Shown here in pieces: positions 8,726 to 18,548 of a stretch of DNA of 64,000 nt (the stretch's first letter is position 1; every line of letters begins with the position of its first letter). The DNA comes from Novosphingobium terrae (GTDB lineage Bacteria; Pseudomonadota; Alphaproteobacteria; Sphingomonadales; Sphingomonadaceae): the NCBI RefSeq assembly GCF_017163935.1, contig NZ_JABVZR010000001.1:124001-188000 (forward strand). The letters are read 5' to 3'. The notes under the pieces were generated by a model. That model saw nothing but the letters and a program-made list of their open reading frames with translations. It was not told where the DNA came from and did not search any database. The position numbers were made by a program, and so were the translations under genes.

Positions 8726-9871
8726 TTATGCGGCGCGCGTCGCCCGGCGATAGCCTTCGGGGTCGGAGATACGAATCTTCTCCAGCTCCTGCTCCACCTG
8801 CGTGGCATGCACGTCCACCGCGCGGCGCTGCTTGGACAGGTCAATGTCCTTGGCCATCGGGCCGTCGGTCTTCACGCCCTTCATGGCGACCTTCATGAAC
8901 TCCAGCGGGCGCACGATGCCTTCGCGCGCGGCGGTGCCCTCAAAGCCGCAATGGACCATGCAGTTGGCGCATTTTTCGTACTTGCCGACGCCGTACTGCT
9001 CCCAGTCGGTGCCTTCCATCAGCTCGGCGAAGGTTTCGACATAGCCCTCGCCCACCAGATAGCAGGGCTTCTGCCAGCCGAAGACGGTGCGCAGCGGCAT
9101 CGACCAGGGCGTGCATTCATACGAGCGGTTGCCCGCGAGGAAATCGAGGAACAGCGGCGAGTTGGTGAACTTCCAGTTCTTGGCGCCATTGCCGCGGGCG
9201 AAAAAGTCGCGGAACAGATTCTTGGTCTTCTCGCGGTTCAGGAAGTGCTCCTGATCGGCGGCGCGCTCATAGGCGTAGCCGGGCGAGATGGTGACCTCGA
9301 CGTCGAGGCTGGTCATGTGGTCCATGAACGTGGCCAGGCTTTCAGGCGAGGCGTCGTTGAACACGGTGCAGTTGACCTGAACGCGGAACCCCTTTTCCTT
9401 GGCCAGCTTGATGGCTTCCAGAGCGACATCATAGGTGCCGTCCTGATCGACAGCCTTGTCGTGCATCTGCTTGTCGCCATCGAGATGGATCGACCAGGTG
9501 AAATAGGGGCTGGGCTCGTACTCGCCGATCTTCTTTTTCAGAAGCAGCGCGTTGGTGCACAGGATCACGAACTTCTTGCGCTCGATATAGCCCTTGACGA
9601 TCTTGGCCATCTCGCGGTGAAGCAGCGGCTCGCCACCGGCGATCGAGACGGCGGGGGCGCCGCAATCCTCGATGGCATCCATGCACTCCTGAAAGCTCAG
9701 GCGGCGGTTGAGGATGGCATCGGGATAGTCGATCTTGCCGCAGCCCGGGCACGCCAGATTGCAGCGCAGCAGCGGCTCCAGCATCAGGACGAGCGGAAAT
9801 TTGTCACCCTTGATGGTCTTGGTGATCGCGTGCTTGGCGATGCGGAGCATGGGGGCCATAGGAAGCGACAT
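8726..9871 (-). CDS. hpnH: Adenosyl-hopene transferase HpnH (radical SAM)
   Basis: Radical SAM enzyme that joins the adenosyl group to hopene to give adenosylhopane, the precursor of extended hopanoids. 381 residues. The 4Fe-4S cluster site is the cysteine triplet at C37, C41 and C44 (RCNLACPGCGK), followed by the GGEPLLH glycine motif for SAM. A C-terminal cysteine-rich part (YEKCANCMVHCGFEG) is typical of the SPASM-like tail in this family. The product is the substrate of HpnG encoded 3 kb away on the opposite strand. It is co-directional with ispH and starts 92 bases after the ispH stop. A second possible start lies 12 bases inside. Confidence 0.95.
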   Translation of the reverse strand: MSLPMAPMLRIAKHAITKTIKGDKFPLVLMLEPLLRCNLACPGCGKIDYPDAILNRRLSFQECMDAIEDCGAPAVSIAGGEPLLHREMAKIVKGYIERKKFVILCTNALLLKKKIGEYEPSPYFTWSIHLDGDKQMHDKAVDQDGTYDVALEAIKLAKEKGFRVQVNCTVFNDASPESLATFMDHMTSLDVEVTISPGYAYERAADQEHFLNREKTKNLFRDFFARGNGAKNWKFTNSPLFLDFLAGNRSYECTPWSMPLRTVFGWQKPCYLVGEGYVETFAELMEGTDWEQYGVGKYEKCANCMVHCGFEGTAAREGIVRPLEFMKVAMKGVKTDGPMAKDIDLSKQRRAVDVHATQVEQELEKIRISDPEGYRRATRAA

Positions 9872-9963
9872 TCGCGTGGTACTCCAGAACAGTCAGGGGC
9901 GCATATAGACGGGGGGCGCCAAAGGGTAAAGGGCGCGTAAAGGGCGCGGCTTATGGTCCGGTG

Positions 9964-11010
9964 TCAGCCTGCTCGTGCCGTCCTGGGACCAAATCGCTGC
10001 GAGGGGCGTCGCAGGGCCGGAGGCAGGCTGAAGGAGACGTTTTCGCGGATTCCGTCGAGCTCCGATACAGAAAGATCACGGCTTTGTCCAAGCCGGGCGA
10101 TCAATTCCTGCACCAGCACATCGGGCGCGCTGGCCCCGGCGGTGATGCCAAGGCGCATGATGCCGTTCAGCCACGCGGGGTCGAAAGCCTCGGCATCGCT
10201 CACCAGCCAGGCCGGAACACCGCAGGAGCGGGCGATTTCCGCCAGCCGAGTCGAGTTCGAGCTGTTGGCCGCGCCGACCACGATGATGGCATCGACACGC
10301 TCCGCCAGAGCGCGCACGGCGGTCTGGCGGTTCTGCGTGGCGTAGCAGATGTCGGCTACATCCGGCCCCACGCAATCGGCAAAGCGCGCATGCAGCGCCG
10401 CGATCACCGCGCGGGTTTCGTCCACCGAAAGCGTGGTCTGGGTGAGATAGGCCACCGGCGCATCATCGGCCAAGGGCAGGGCGCCGACATTCTCGGGCGT
10501 GGCCACCAGATGGACCGGCGCGGGAATCTGGCCCAGCGTGCCTTCCACCTCGGCATGGCCGGCATGGCCGATCAGCACGATGTTGCGGCCTTCCCGCGCG
10601 AAACGCAGGCCGTGGTTGTGAACCTTGGAGACCAGCGGGCAGGTGGCGTCATAGACGGGCAGGGCGCGCCGCTCGGCCTCGGCCTCCACGCTGGCGGGCA
10701 CGCCATGGGCGGAAAAGATGGTGACGGCGCCATCGGGAATTTGGTGCAATTCCTCGACGAAGATCGCGCCCTGCGCCTCAAGGTCCTTCACCACGCGGGC
10801 ATTGTGAACGATCTCATGGCGTACATAGACCGGCGCGTCATGCGCCTCGATGGCCTGTTCGACGATGGCGATGGCGCGCTCCACCCCGGCGCAGAAGCCG
10901 CGCGGCGAGGCCATGATCACGCGCAGGGGGACACGGATGGCGGCAGGCGGGAGAGTCCTTTCCTGGCCATTCCATGCCGTATCGGCCTTGGAATCTGTGT
11001 TTGACGGCAA
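9964..11010 (-). CDS. ispH: 4-hydroxy-3-methylbut-2-enyl diphosphate reductase IspH
   Basis: Last enzyme of the MEP pathway, making IPP and DMAPP with a 4Fe-4S cluster. The three cluster cysteines are visible in RGFCAGVERA (C40), DATCPLV (C124) and ICYATQNRQ, along with HEIVHN and SAHG substrate-binding segments. The 348-residue frame opens with TTG at 11010; AAGGA 7 bases upstream supports this start, although the first conserved block begins only near residue 30 and a later start cannot be excluded. IspH supplies C5 units to the hopanoid genes beside it, along with the nearby dxs. Confidence 0.95.
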   Translation of the reverse strand: MPSNTDSKADTAWNGQERTLPPAAIRVPLRVIMASPRGFCAGVERAIAIVEQAIEAHDAPVYVRHEIVHNARVVKDLEAQGAIFVEELHQIPDGAVTIFSAHGVPASVEAEAERRALPVYDATCPLVSKVHNHGLRFAREGRNIVLIGHAGHAEVEGTLGQIPAPVHLVATPENVGALPLADDAPVAYLTQTTLSVDETRAVIAALHARFADCVGPDVADICYATQNRQTAVRALAERVDAIIVVGAANSSNSTRLAEIARSCGVPAWLVSDAEAFDPAWLNGIMRLGITAGASAPDVLVQELIARLGQSRDLSVSELDGIRENVSFSLPPALRRPSQRFGPRTARAG

Positions 11011-11260
11011 AAGCCTGTCCTTGTTTGCGGTCCGTCCAAACGGGGGGCCATGGAGCAGGCAGCCGCGTTCGGACAGTCAGACTAACGTGCAAAGTCTGGC
11101 CGTGCGATGAACAAAATGCAGCTGGAACAGTTGCATCGGGACCTGTGGGGAGATTGCAACACAGGGGTGGCTGTGGGATGGATGGCGCGTGTATGGGCCA
11201 TTCACGGCTCTGACAGGCCGCTTGTTCTAGGCGGAAACGGCAAAGACAACAGGTGTGACG

Positions 11261-11899
11261 ATGATGAATGCGCGTAAGCAGTGGGTGAAAAGCGTGGCTG
11301 CCGTGGCTCTGGCGGTGGTTCCCGTGGCAGGCATGGTGGCGGTTGCGACCCCCGCCATGGCGCAGAGCAGCGATCCGGCGGCAGGCTCGGTCGATGCGCT
11401 CAACAACGGGCTGATCGGCATCATGAAGGCGGGCAAGGGGGCTGGCCAGTCGGGCCGTGCCCAGCGCATCGCTCCGGTGATCGACCGTGTGTTCGACATT
11501 CCGCTGATGACGCGTCTGGCCGTCGGCCCCAGCTGGAACACCATCGCGCCCAAGGATCAGTTGGCGCTGGTCGCCGGTTTCCGCAATCTGACCATCGCGC
11601 AATTCGCGCATAATTTCGACGATTACAGCGGCGAGAAGTTCACCATCGCCCCGCAGGTGGACACGCGCGGCAATGACAAGCTGGTGCGCACCACGCTGAC
11701 GATCCCGGGCCATGCGAATGAGCAGATCAACTATCGCCTGCGCCAGAGCGGCGGCCAGTGGAAGGTGATCGACGTCTATTTCCGCAATTCGATGAGCCAG
11801 CTTGCCACGCGTCAGGCTGATTTTGCCGGTTCGCTGGCCAAGGGTGGCGCCCCGGCGCTGATCGAGCATCTCAACAAGTTGGCCGCTTCGCCTGAGTAA
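11261..11899 (+). CDS. hpnM: MlaC/Ttg2D-family periplasmic lipid-binding protein (HpnM-like)
   Basis: About 212 residues with a signal peptide ending ATPAMAQS. The rest matches the toluene-tolerance/MlaC fold: FDIPLMTRLAVGPSWNTI, then the FRNLTIAQFAHNFDDY helix and the C-terminal YFRNSMSQLATRQADFAGSL segment. MlaC proteins carry phospholipids across the periplasm; the hopanoid-associated HpnM members are thought to help move hopanoids. ATG 11261 is chosen because AGG lies 7 bases upstream; the GTG at 11255 is possible. The gene is divergent from ispH and followed by a strong terminator. Confidence 0.85.
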   Translation: MMNARKQWVKSVAAVALAVVPVAGMVAVATPAMAQSSDPAAGSVDALNNGLIGIMKAGKGAGQSGRAQRIAPVIDRVFDIPLMTRLAVGPSWNTIAPKDQLALVAGFRNLTIAQFAHNFDDYSGEKFTIAPQVDTRGNDKLVRTTLTIPGHANEQINYRLRQSGGQWKVIDVYFRNSMSQLATRQADFAGSLAKGGAPALIEHLNKLAASPE

Positions 11900-11922
11900 G
11901 GCCTGAGCCAGCCACATGCACG

Positions 11923-11952
11923 AAGGGCGGCGAGTTGCCTCGCCGCCCTTTT
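11923..11952 (+). terminator. Rho-independent terminator after the HpnM-like gene
   Basis: A 12-bp GC-rich stem (from 11923) with a TTGC tetraloop at 11935-11938 and a T-run, beginning 24 bases after the stop. It can also serve the convergent DUF2141 gene. Confidence 0.85.
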
Positions 11953-11972
11953 GCGTTTCAGGATGGGCAAAT

Positions 11973-12428
11973 TTACTGGCCGCCCTTTTCCTTGCGCCAT
12001 TCCTCGGGCGATTTCGGCCCGGTGAAATAGCGCAGGCTGAAGCTGATCGTCTGCCGTTCAGCACCATGGCTGAAGACGGCATCGCGCCATTTGGGCGGGC
12101 TCATCACGATCTTGGCATCGCGCGAAAAGCCAACGCCTTCCTTGGGGATGCCGAAGATGCCGCGATCGATCTCGGTGTTGCCATTCTCGTCAAGAAAGGC
12201 CTGAGCGCCCCATTCGCCGGGCGGCACATGCTCGATCGTCACCGTGGTGATGCCCGGATGCGCGGGCACGCTGCCGCTGATCGCGCAATTGTCCGCCAGC
12301 CATTTGTCCTGCGGGCAGATTGCAACGATCACGCGGCCATGCGCATTGCGCACATTGCCGACCTGAACCACGAGCGGCGCGCCTGTCGTCGCGGCGGCTC
12401 CGGCCAGCAATAGGGCGGCGGGAATCAA
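11973..12428 (-). CDS. DUF2141 domain secreted protein
   Basis: DUF2141 family protein of unknown function. The preferred start is TTG at 12428, overlapping the dxs stop (TTGA on the minus strand). This gives 151 residues that begin with a clean signal peptide ([18 protein letters not shown]); the ATG at 12479 would add 17 charged residues ahead of it inside dxs. The core shows [12 protein letters not shown], then [16 protein letters not shown] and [12 protein letters not shown], the hallmark of this beta-sandwich family. It seems to be the second gene of a dxs transcript; no role is known. Confidence 0.8.
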   Translation of the reverse strand: MIPAALLLAGAAATTGAPLVVQVGNVRNAHGRVIVAICPQDKWLADNCAISGSVPAHPGITTVTIEHVPPGEWGAQAFLDENGNTEIDRGIFGIPKEGVGFSRDAKIVMSPPKWRDAVFSHGAERQTISFSLRYFTGPKSPEEWRKEKGGQ

Positions 12429-14377
12429 GCGCGCGCCTCCGCGCCCGTGACTCCCGAGGTGATGCCGGCCTCGTTCCAACGCAGCGCCTTGAGCACCGTA
12501 TCGACGATATGCGGCGCGTTGAGCCCCGCCTCGTCATACTGCTTGTCGGGGCTGTTGTGGTCCTGGAAGGTGTCGGGCAGGCGCATGGTGCGGATCTTCA
12601 GACCATTGTCGGTCAGACCCTCGTCGCTCGCCATGGTCAGGATATGGGCGCCAAGGCCACCCACGCTGCCTTCCTCGACCGTCACGACCACCTCATGGGT
12701 GGTGGCGAGGCGACGGATCATCTCCTCATCGAGCGGCTTGGCGAAGCGCAGATCGGCCACGGTGGTGGGCAGGCCCTTGGCCTCCAGCACGTCGGCGGCC
12801 TTCAGAGCCTCGGCAAGGCGCGTGCCGAGCGAGAGAATGGCGATCTTGCCAGCGCTCTTGTCGCTGCCACGCACGATGCGGCCCTTACCGATTTCCAGCA
12901 CCTGCGGAACCTCGGGCAGGGGCACGCCCACGCCATTGCCGCGCGGATAGCGGAAGGCGATGGGGCCGCTGTCATGGGCGACGGCGGTGGCGGTCATATG
13001 CGCCAGTTCGGCCTCATCTGCCGCAGCCATCACCACGAAGTTGGGCAGGCTGGCCAGATAGGTGATGTCGAACGTGCCCGCGTGAGTCGCGCCATCGGCA
13101 CCGACCAGACCGGCGCGGTCGATGGCGAAACGCACCGGCAGGTTCTGGATCGCCACGTCATGCACGACCTGATCATAGGCGCGCTGCAGGAAGGTGGAGT
13201 AGATCGCGCAGAACGGACGCATCCCCTGCGCGGCCAGACCGGCGGCGAAGGTGACGGCATGCTGCTCGGCAATGCCCACGTCGAAGGTGCGCTCCGGGTG
13301 CGCCTTGGCGAATTTGTCGACGCCGGTGCCGCCGGGCATGGCGGCGGTGATCGCCACGATGCTCTCGTCGGTTTCGGCCATCTTGGCCAGCGTTTCGCCA
13401 AAGACGTTCTGATAGGCAGGCGCTGCGGCCGGAGCCTTCACCTGCTCACCGGTGACGACGTTGAACTTCTGCACGCCGTGATACTTGTCGGCAGCCGCTT
13501 CGGCCGGGGCATAGCCCTTGCCCTTTTGCGTCACGACATGGATCAGGCAGGGGCCTTCGGCGGCATCGCGCACATTTTCCAGAACCGGGATCAGTTGGTC
13601 CAGATTGTGCCCGTCGATGGGGCCGACATAATAGAAGCCCAGCTCTTCGAAGAGCGTGCCGCCCATCACCATGCCGCGCGCGAATTCGTCGGTCTTCTTC
13701 GCGGCGCTGTGCAGGCTGGCGGGCAGGTGGCGCGACAGCTTCTTGGCCAGACCACGCAGTTCGAGGAAGGGGCGCGAGGAGACCAGACGCGCGAGATAGG
13801 CCGAAAGCCCGCCCACCGGCGGCGCGATCGACATATCATTGTCATTGAGAATCACGACGAGGCGATTGCCGGCGTCCTGAGCGTTGTTCATCGCCTCATA
13901 GGCCATGCCCGCGCTCATCGAGCCGTCACCGATCACGGCAATGGCCTTGCCCGGCTGCCCGGCGATCTTGTTGGCCATGGCAAAGCCCAGCGCCGCCGAG
14001 ATCGAGGTGCTGGAATGCGCGGCGCCGAAGGGATCATATTCGGATTCGCTGCGCTTGGTGAAGCCCGACAGGCCTCCGCCCTGGCGCAGGGTACGAATAC
14101 GATCGCGCCGACCGGTGACAATCTTGTGGGGATAAGCCTGATGGCCTACATCCCAGATCACCTTGTCGCGCGGCGTTTCGAACACATAGTGCAACGCCAC
14201 GGTCAGTTCGACCACGCCAAGGCCCGACCCGAGATGCCCACCCGTCTGTCCCACGGTGTGGATCATTTCGGTGCGTACATCGTCAGCCAGTTGGCGCAGT
14301 TCGGCCATATCAAGCCCGCGCATATCAGCGGGCACCTTTACCCGATCGAGGATCGGTGTCGACAGCTCCAAGTCCAT
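12425..14377 (-). CDS. dxs: 1-deoxy-D-xylulose-5-phosphate synthase
   Basis: Thiamine diphosphate enzyme that condenses pyruvate and glyceraldehyde 3-phosphate, the entry to the MEP pathway. 650 residues, full length. Visible are [20 protein letters not shown], the ThDP-binding [18 protein letters not shown] segment (GDG followed by N), the [16 protein letters not shown] block, and the transketolase pyrimidine-binding region [17 protein letters not shown]. With ispH it supplies precursor for the hopanoid genes. Divergent from the TonB receptor gene. Confidence 0.97.
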   Translation of the reverse strand: MDLELSTPILDRVKVPADMRGLDMAELRQLADDVRTEMIHTVGQTGGHLGSGLGVVELTVALHYVFETPRDKVIWDVGHQAYPHKIVTGRRDRIRTLRQGGGLSGFTKRSESEYDPFGAAHSSTSISAALGFAMANKIAGQPGKAIAVIGDGSMSAGMAYEAMNNAQDAGNRLVVILNDNDMSIAPPVGGLSAYLARLVSSRPFLELRGLAKKLSRHLPASLHSAAKKTDEFARGMVMGGTLFEELGFYYVGPIDGHNLDQLIPVLENVRDAAEGPCLIHVVTQKGKGYAPAEAAADKYHGVQKFNVVTGEQVKAPAAAPAYQNVFGETLAKMAETDESIVAITAAMPGGTGVDKFAKAHPERTFDVGIAEQHAVTFAAGLAAQGMRPFCAIYSTFLQRAYDQVVHDVAIQNLPVRFAIDRAGLVGADGATHAGTFDITYLASLPNFVVMAAADEAELAHMTATAVAHDSGPIAFRYPRGNGVGVPLPEVPQVLEIGKGRIVRGSDKSAGKIAILSLGTRLAEALKAADVLEAKGLPTTVADLRFAKPLDEEMIRRLATTHEVVVTVEEGSVGGLGAHILTMASDEGLTDNGLKIRTMRLPDTFQDHNSPDKQYDEAGLNAPHIVDTVLKALRWNEAGITSGVTGAEARA

Positions 14378-14555
14378 CTTCCTGCCTTACACGTCGCGAC
14401 CGGCCCTGTCGATGCGCTCTGGGGGGAGGGCGCGGTCAATTTCCCCTGTTGGGGTGCTTTTGCAACGGTCAGGGGCAGCAGTTTCGTGCGTCCCTGTCCA
14501 GTTGGCTTGCGGCGCCATGCTCCCTATAGCGGCTCAAATCAATGGACTTGGAGCG

Positions 14556-16619
14556 ATGATGGGGATCGGGATGCGGCGAATGGCGGGCTGGATGGCCTTT
14601 GGTCCCATGCTGGCATGGCCTTTTGCGGCGGCTGCGACCGGGGCCGCCGACGAGGCTGCCGACCCGCAGACCATCGTGGTGACAGGGCGCGGGCTGGAAG
14701 AAGGCGCGGCGCCTGCGGCCTATGACAGTCAGGTTCTGACCCGGGAGGCTTTGCTGTCCAGCGCCTCGGGCCGGATCGAGGATGTGCTGTCGGGCATTGC
14801 CGGTTTTCAACAGTTTCGCCGTTCGGACAGCCGTTCGGCCAATCCGTCTTCCCAGGGCGTGACCCTGCGCGCGCTGGGCGGCAATGCGGCGGCGCGCACT
14901 CTGGTGCTGCTCGATGGCGTGCCGATGGCAGACCCGATGTTCGGCTCGGTGGCGCTTTCGGCCATCGCGCCGGAAAGGCTGGGCGCGGCCAGGGTGATGC
15001 GCGGCGGCGGATCGGGGGCTTTCGGTTCGGGCGCGGTGGCCGGAACCATCGCGCTGGAAAGCGCCGGGCGGGATGAAACCGGCCCCGTCTCGGGCGAGGC
15101 GCTGGTGGACAACCGCGGCGAAACGACCCTCTCGGCGGGAATCGCCCCCAAGCTGGGCGCGGGCTTTGCCGAAATCTCGGGCCGCTGGGATCGCGGCGAG
15201 GGTTTCTGGACCACGCCGGTCAGCCAGCGCGTGCCTGCCAGCGCCCGCGCCGCCTATGACGGCTGGAGCATTTCGGCGCGCGGCGTGGCGCCTGTCGCGC
15301 CGGATATCGAGCTGCAGGGTCGCTTCCTCGCCTTCCGCGACCAGCGCACCCTGCGCTTTGCCGGGGCTGACAGCCGCAGCTTTGGTGAGGATGCCAGCAT
15401 TCGCCTTGTCGGCCACGGGCCATGGGCTTTCGATGTGCTGGCCTATCTGCAGGATCGCGGTTTCGCCAACATCACAGTCTCTTCCACCACCTTCAAGCCG
15501 ACACTGGACCAGCGCTCGACGCCTTCCACCGGGATGGGCGGCAAGGCGGAACTGCGCCCGCCGGTGGGCAAGGATCATGTGCTGCGGCTGGGCACCGATT
15601 GGCGCCGCACCGAGGGCGATCTGGCAGAGGTCAGCCTTTCGGCCACCGGTGCGGCCACGGCCTATCGCTGGGCGGGCGGCCGCAACGACGATGTCGGCTT
15701 CTACGCGCAGGATGACTGGACGCTGGGCCGTCTGGTGCTGACCGGCGGCCTGCGAGAGGACCGCTGGAGCATCAATGACGGCTATGTCCGTCTGGCGGGG
15801 GCGACGGGAACGGTCACCTCGAACACGCTCTATGATCCGCGTGCGGGTTGGGCGCTCTCGGGGCGGGGCGGGGCGCTGTTGACGGTGGCGCAGGGCGTGG
15901 TGCTGCGCGCCTCGGCCTACACCGGGCTGCGCATGCCCACGATCAATGAGCTGTATCGCAGCTTCGTGGTCTTCCCCATCACCACCAATGCCAATCCGCA
16001 ATTGGGCAATGAGCGGTTGAAAGGCTACGAGGCGGGCGTCGATTTTGGCCCCTTTGCCGGGCTGACGCTTTCGGCCACCGGTTTTATCAACCGGCTGGAC
16101 CATGCCATCGCCAATGTCACCATCGGCACCAATCTGCGTGAGCGCGAGAATGTCGATGCCATCCGCGCCAAGGGGCTGGAGTTCGGCGCCAAGGGCAGCT
16201 GGGGCACGATAAGCTTTGACGGCTCGCTGGCGCTGACCGATTCGCGGATGGAAACCAGCGGGGCGGCGATTGGTCTGAACGGGTTGCGTCCGGCGCAGAC
16301 GCCTTTCTTCGCGGGCAGCGCCACGCTGGGCTGGCATCCAAGCCAAGGTCCTTTGGCCGGCTGGCAGATGGCGGCCACGGTGCGCCGCTGGGGCTGGCAG
16401 TATGAGGACGATCTCAACAGCGCCAATTCGATCATGCCCGCCGCGACCACTTTGGGCCTGTTCGCGCAGGCGCCTTTGACTCATGGGTTCAGCCTGATCG
16501 TCCGCGCGGAAAATATCACCGATGCCACGGTGCTGACCCGCAATCAGGCGGGCAGCATCGATCTGGGCACGCCGCGCACCATCTGGGTTGGCGTGCGTTT
16601 CGGGGGAGCGCGCGGGTAA
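14556..16619 (+). CDS. TonB-dependent outer-membrane receptor
   Basis: 687 residues with a signal peptide (GWMAFGPMLAWPFAAAATGAA), a TonB-box-like DPQTIVVTG, an N-terminal plug (VLSGIAGFQQFRR, LLDGVPMADPMFG) and a 22-strand barrel ending in a typical WVGVRFGGARG strand. Start codons at 14556, 14559 and 14571 are all possible; GGAG at 14550-14553 fits 14559 best. The ligand cannot be told from sequence; no cobalamin riboswitch or Fur-like box was recognised in the 180 bases before it. It is divergent from dxs and 41 bases upstream of the 2Fe-2S gene. Confidence 0.88.
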   Translation: MMGIGMRRMAGWMAFGPMLAWPFAAAATGAADEAADPQTIVVTGRGLEEGAAPAAYDSQVLTREALLSSASGRIEDVLSGIAGFQQFRRSDSRSANPSSQGVTLRALGGNAAARTLVLLDGVPMADPMFGSVALSAIAPERLGAARVMRGGGSGAFGSGAVAGTIALESAGRDETGPVSGEALVDNRGETTLSAGIAPKLGAGFAEISGRWDRGEGFWTTPVSQRVPASARAAYDGWSISARGVAPVAPDIELQGRFLAFRDQRTLRFAGADSRSFGEDASIRLVGHGPWAFDVLAYLQDRGFANITVSSTTFKPTLDQRSTPSTGMGGKAELRPPVGKDHVLRLGTDWRRTEGDLAEVSLSATGAATAYRWAGGRNDDVGFYAQDDWTLGRLVLTGGLREDRWSINDGYVRLAGATGTVTSNTLYDPRAGWALSGRGGALLTVAQGVVLRASAYTGLRMPTINELYRSFVVFPITTNANPQLGNERLKGYEAGVDFGPFAGLTLSATGFINRLDHAIANVTIGTNLRERENVDAIRAKGLEFGAKGSWGTISFDGSLALTDSRMETSGAAIGLNGLRPAQTPFFAGSATLGWHPSQGPLAGWQMAATVRRWGWQYEDDLNSANSIMPAATTLGLFAQAPLTHGFSLIVRAENITDATVLTRNQAGSIDLGTPRTIWVGVRFGGARG

Positions 16620-16660
16620 ATGCCCTTGCGCAGCGGGGCGGGGCAGGCCACCAGACCGCC

Positions 16661-17194
16661 ATGCCCAGCCTGACCGTCAACGGCCATCCTCTGGCCTTCC
16701 ACCTCGATCCGCAGACGCCCTTGCTCTGGGCGCTGCGCGAGGCGGCCAATCTCACCGGCACCAAATATGGTTGCGGCAGCGGCGATTGCCGCGCCTGTCT
16801 GGTGCTGGTCGACGGGCAGGCGCTGCCTTCCTGCCAGATGAGTCTGGCGCAGGCCGAGGGGCGCAATGTCACCACCATTGAGGGGTTGAGCCATGACCGC
16901 TCGCACCCTGTGCAGCAGGCGATGATGGCCGAAGGGGCGGTGCAATGCGGCTTCTGCACGCCCGGGCTGGTGATGGCCGGGGCGGCCTTGCTGGCGGCCA
17001 ATGCCAATCCTTCCGATGCCGATATCAAGGCGGCGATCACCGGCCTGTGCCGCTGCGGTGTCTATCCGCGTCTGCTGCGCGCGATCCATCGTGCTGCAAG
17101 GGTGATGCGCGGCGAGGAGAAGCTGGCCGCCATGCCTGCGCCGGGTGTCGCCCAGAACGTGCCCGCCTTGCATGAGGGTGGATCACCTCGCTAA
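16661..17194 (+). CDS. (2Fe-2S)-binding protein, small subunit type of molybdenum hydroxylases
   Basis: 177 residues with both cluster domains of the xanthine oxidase/isoquinoline 1-oxidoreductase small subunit: plant-type ferredoxin cysteines C38, C43, C46 and C58, and the four-helix domain cysteines C96, C99, C130 and C132 (QCGFCTPG and CRCG). In this family it passes electrons from a large molybdopterin subunit. No such large subunit is adjacent: the next gene is an ArsC-like reductase and the previous one a TonB receptor. The C terminus has about 35 extra residues. It may pair with a subunit encoded elsewhere or be a remnant. Confidence 0.85.
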   Translation: MPSLTVNGHPLAFHLDPQTPLLWALREAANLTGTKYGCGSGDCRACLVLVDGQALPSCQMSLAQAEGRNVTTIEGLSHDRSHPVQQAMMAEGAVQCGFCTPGLVMAGAALLAANANPSDADIKAAITGLCRCGVYPRLLRAIHRAARVMRGEEKLAAMPAPGVAQNVPALHEGGSPR

Positions 17195-17226
17195 GGGGCG
17201 TCAAAATTTCAGACAGGGATCATTCG

Positions 17227-17571
17227 ATGAAGGCGACCATCTGGCACAATCCGGGCTGCTCCACCTCGCGCAAGACGCTGGCGATGTTGCAGGAGATTCC
17301 GGGCATCGATCTTACCGTTGTCGAATATCTCAAGACCCCGCCCAGTGCCGAAAAGCTGGCCCAGCTCTATCGCGATGCGGGCATCACGCCCCAGCAGGGC
17401 CTGCGTACCCGCAACACCGATGCTATCGAGCGTGGGCTGCCTCAGGCGGATGACGCCACCGTGCTGGCCGCCATGGTCGAAACGCCGGTGCTGATCGAGC
17501 GCCCGCTGGTGGAAACCGACAAGGGCGTGCGCCTGTGCCGCCCGCAGGAGCGGGTCAGCGAGATCATCTGA
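17227..17571 (+). CDS. ArsC-family (arsenate reductase-like) protein
   Basis: 114-residue thioredoxin-fold protein with the ArsC signature WHNPGCSTSRKTL (catalytic C11) and the downstream arginines of the glutaredoxin-dependent arsenate reductase family (RTRNTDA, ERPLVETDKGVRLCRP). The length equals the family. No arsR, arsB or acr3 gene is nearby, so arsenate reduction is only a family-based guess; many standalone members have unproven substrates. The start is 32 bases after the 2Fe-2S gene. Confidence 0.87.
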   Translation: MKATIWHNPGCSTSRKTLAMLQEIPGIDLTVVEYLKTPPSAEKLAQLYRDAGITPQQGLRTRNTDAIERGLPQADDATVLAAMVETPVLIERPLVETDKGVRLCRPQERVSEII

Positions 17572-17739
17572 TCTCACAGATGCCACGACTTGCGGCATTC
17601 GGGGGTGATTATCCACCGTATTGCGCAGGATACGCCCCATGGCGAGACAGCGCTAACACCCGTCTGCTTGCATTCAGCGGGGCAAATGGGCACATCACGG
17701 CCCAACATCGAAGAGATAGCTCAGGGAAACGACGAAAAG

Positions 17740-18369
17740 ATGACAGGTGAACTTGTCCGCGAGGCGCCCCTCGACCGGTTCAAAACCGGGATCAAGCGCC
17801 GCCTCGGGCCTTGGGGCGTGTTTCTCGAAGGCTTTCTGCGCAATCCTGTGATGGTCGGCTCGATCGTCCCCTCCTCGCGCTTCACCATCAACAAGATGCT
17901 GAGCCGGGTGAACTGGGACGAGTGCAAGCTCTTCGTCGAATATGGCCCGGGCGTCGGCACGTTTTGCCGCCCCGTGCTCAGCCGTCTGCGCCGCGATGGC
18001 ATGCTGATCGTCATCGACACCAACCCGCTCTTCATCGACTATCTCAACGCCACCATCGCTGACAGCCGCTTTGTCGCCGTCCATGGTTCGGCGGCGGATG
18101 TCGAGGCGATCGTGCGCGCCCATGGCCACGATCACGCCGATTACGTGCTGTCCGGCCTGCCCTTTTCCACGCTGCCGGATGGCGTGGGTCCGGCCATCGC
18201 TTCGGCCACGCATCGTGTGCTGCGTCAGGGCGGGGCGTTTCTGGTCTATCAGTTCACCTCGCGCGCCCGCGATTTCATGGCGCGGCATTTCTCGCGCATC
18301 GACAACGCGATGGAATTCATCAACGTGCCGCCTTGCTTCCTCTATTGGGGCTGGAAGGACGAAGCCTAA
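17740..18369 (+). CDS. SAM-dependent methyltransferase, phospholipid N-methyltransferase-like
   Basis: 209 residues from ATG 17740 (AGGGA about 12 bases upstream). The class I methyltransferase fold is recognisable: motif I VEYGPGVGTFCRPVLSRL, acidic end of beta-2 (IVIDTNP) and the post-motif YVLSGLPFSTLP. The N terminus (FLEGFLRNPVMVGSIVPSSR) matches the PmtA/rRNA dimethylase-like group called phospholipid N-methyltransferase, which makes methylated phosphatidylethanolamines. The substrate is not certain. It ends seven bases before an intergenic repeat copy. Confidence 0.8.
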   Translation: MTGELVREAPLDRFKTGIKRRLGPWGVFLEGFLRNPVMVGSIVPSSRFTINKMLSRVNWDECKLFVEYGPGVGTFCRPVLSRLRRDGMLIVIDTNPLFIDYLNATIADSRFVAVHGSAADVEAIVRAHGHDHADYVLSGLPFSTLPDGVGPAIASATHRVLRQGGAFLVYQFTSRARDFMARHFSRIDNAMEFINVPPCFLYWGWKDEA

Positions 18370-18375
18370 AAGATG

Positions 18376-18510
18376 GATGCGAGGGGGTTACCCTCTCGCG
18401 CTCCCATCAATGTCTGCGTTGCGCTTCGGGTTCGGCCTCAGAGCAACGTCGCCGGCTTTGAAACGAGAAAAGGCGCCGGGGCTTTCTGCCTGCGGCGCCT
18501 TTCTGTTGGC
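18376..18510 (+). repeat. Intergenic hairpin-ended element, truncated copy A
   Basis: Left terminal hairpin at 18376-18405 (GCGAGGG...CTCTCGC type) followed by the conserved interior: GCTTCGGGTTCGGCCT and the strong hairpin at 18469-18502 that has a TTT tail. The right terminal hairpin seen in copies B-E is missing; instead a separate perfect 8-bp hairpin lies at 18515-18535. The element sits between two convergent genes, starting seven bases after a stop codon. Confidence 0.85.
18469..18502. terminator. Bidirectional terminator-like hairpin within repeat copy A
   Basis: Stem 18469-18477 pairs with 18494-18502 (AAAGGCGCC/GGCGCCTTT), A-rich on one side and T-rich on the other, between convergent genes; usable in both directions. 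Confidence 0.7.
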
Positions 18511-18548
18511 GGGTGGAGGGCATGTCTTGCCCTCCTTGCCCTCGGCTC

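Noticed and set aside
14378..14555. Cobalamin riboswitch before the TonB receptor
   Set aside because: No B12-box-like sequence or expected stem arrangement could be found by eye.
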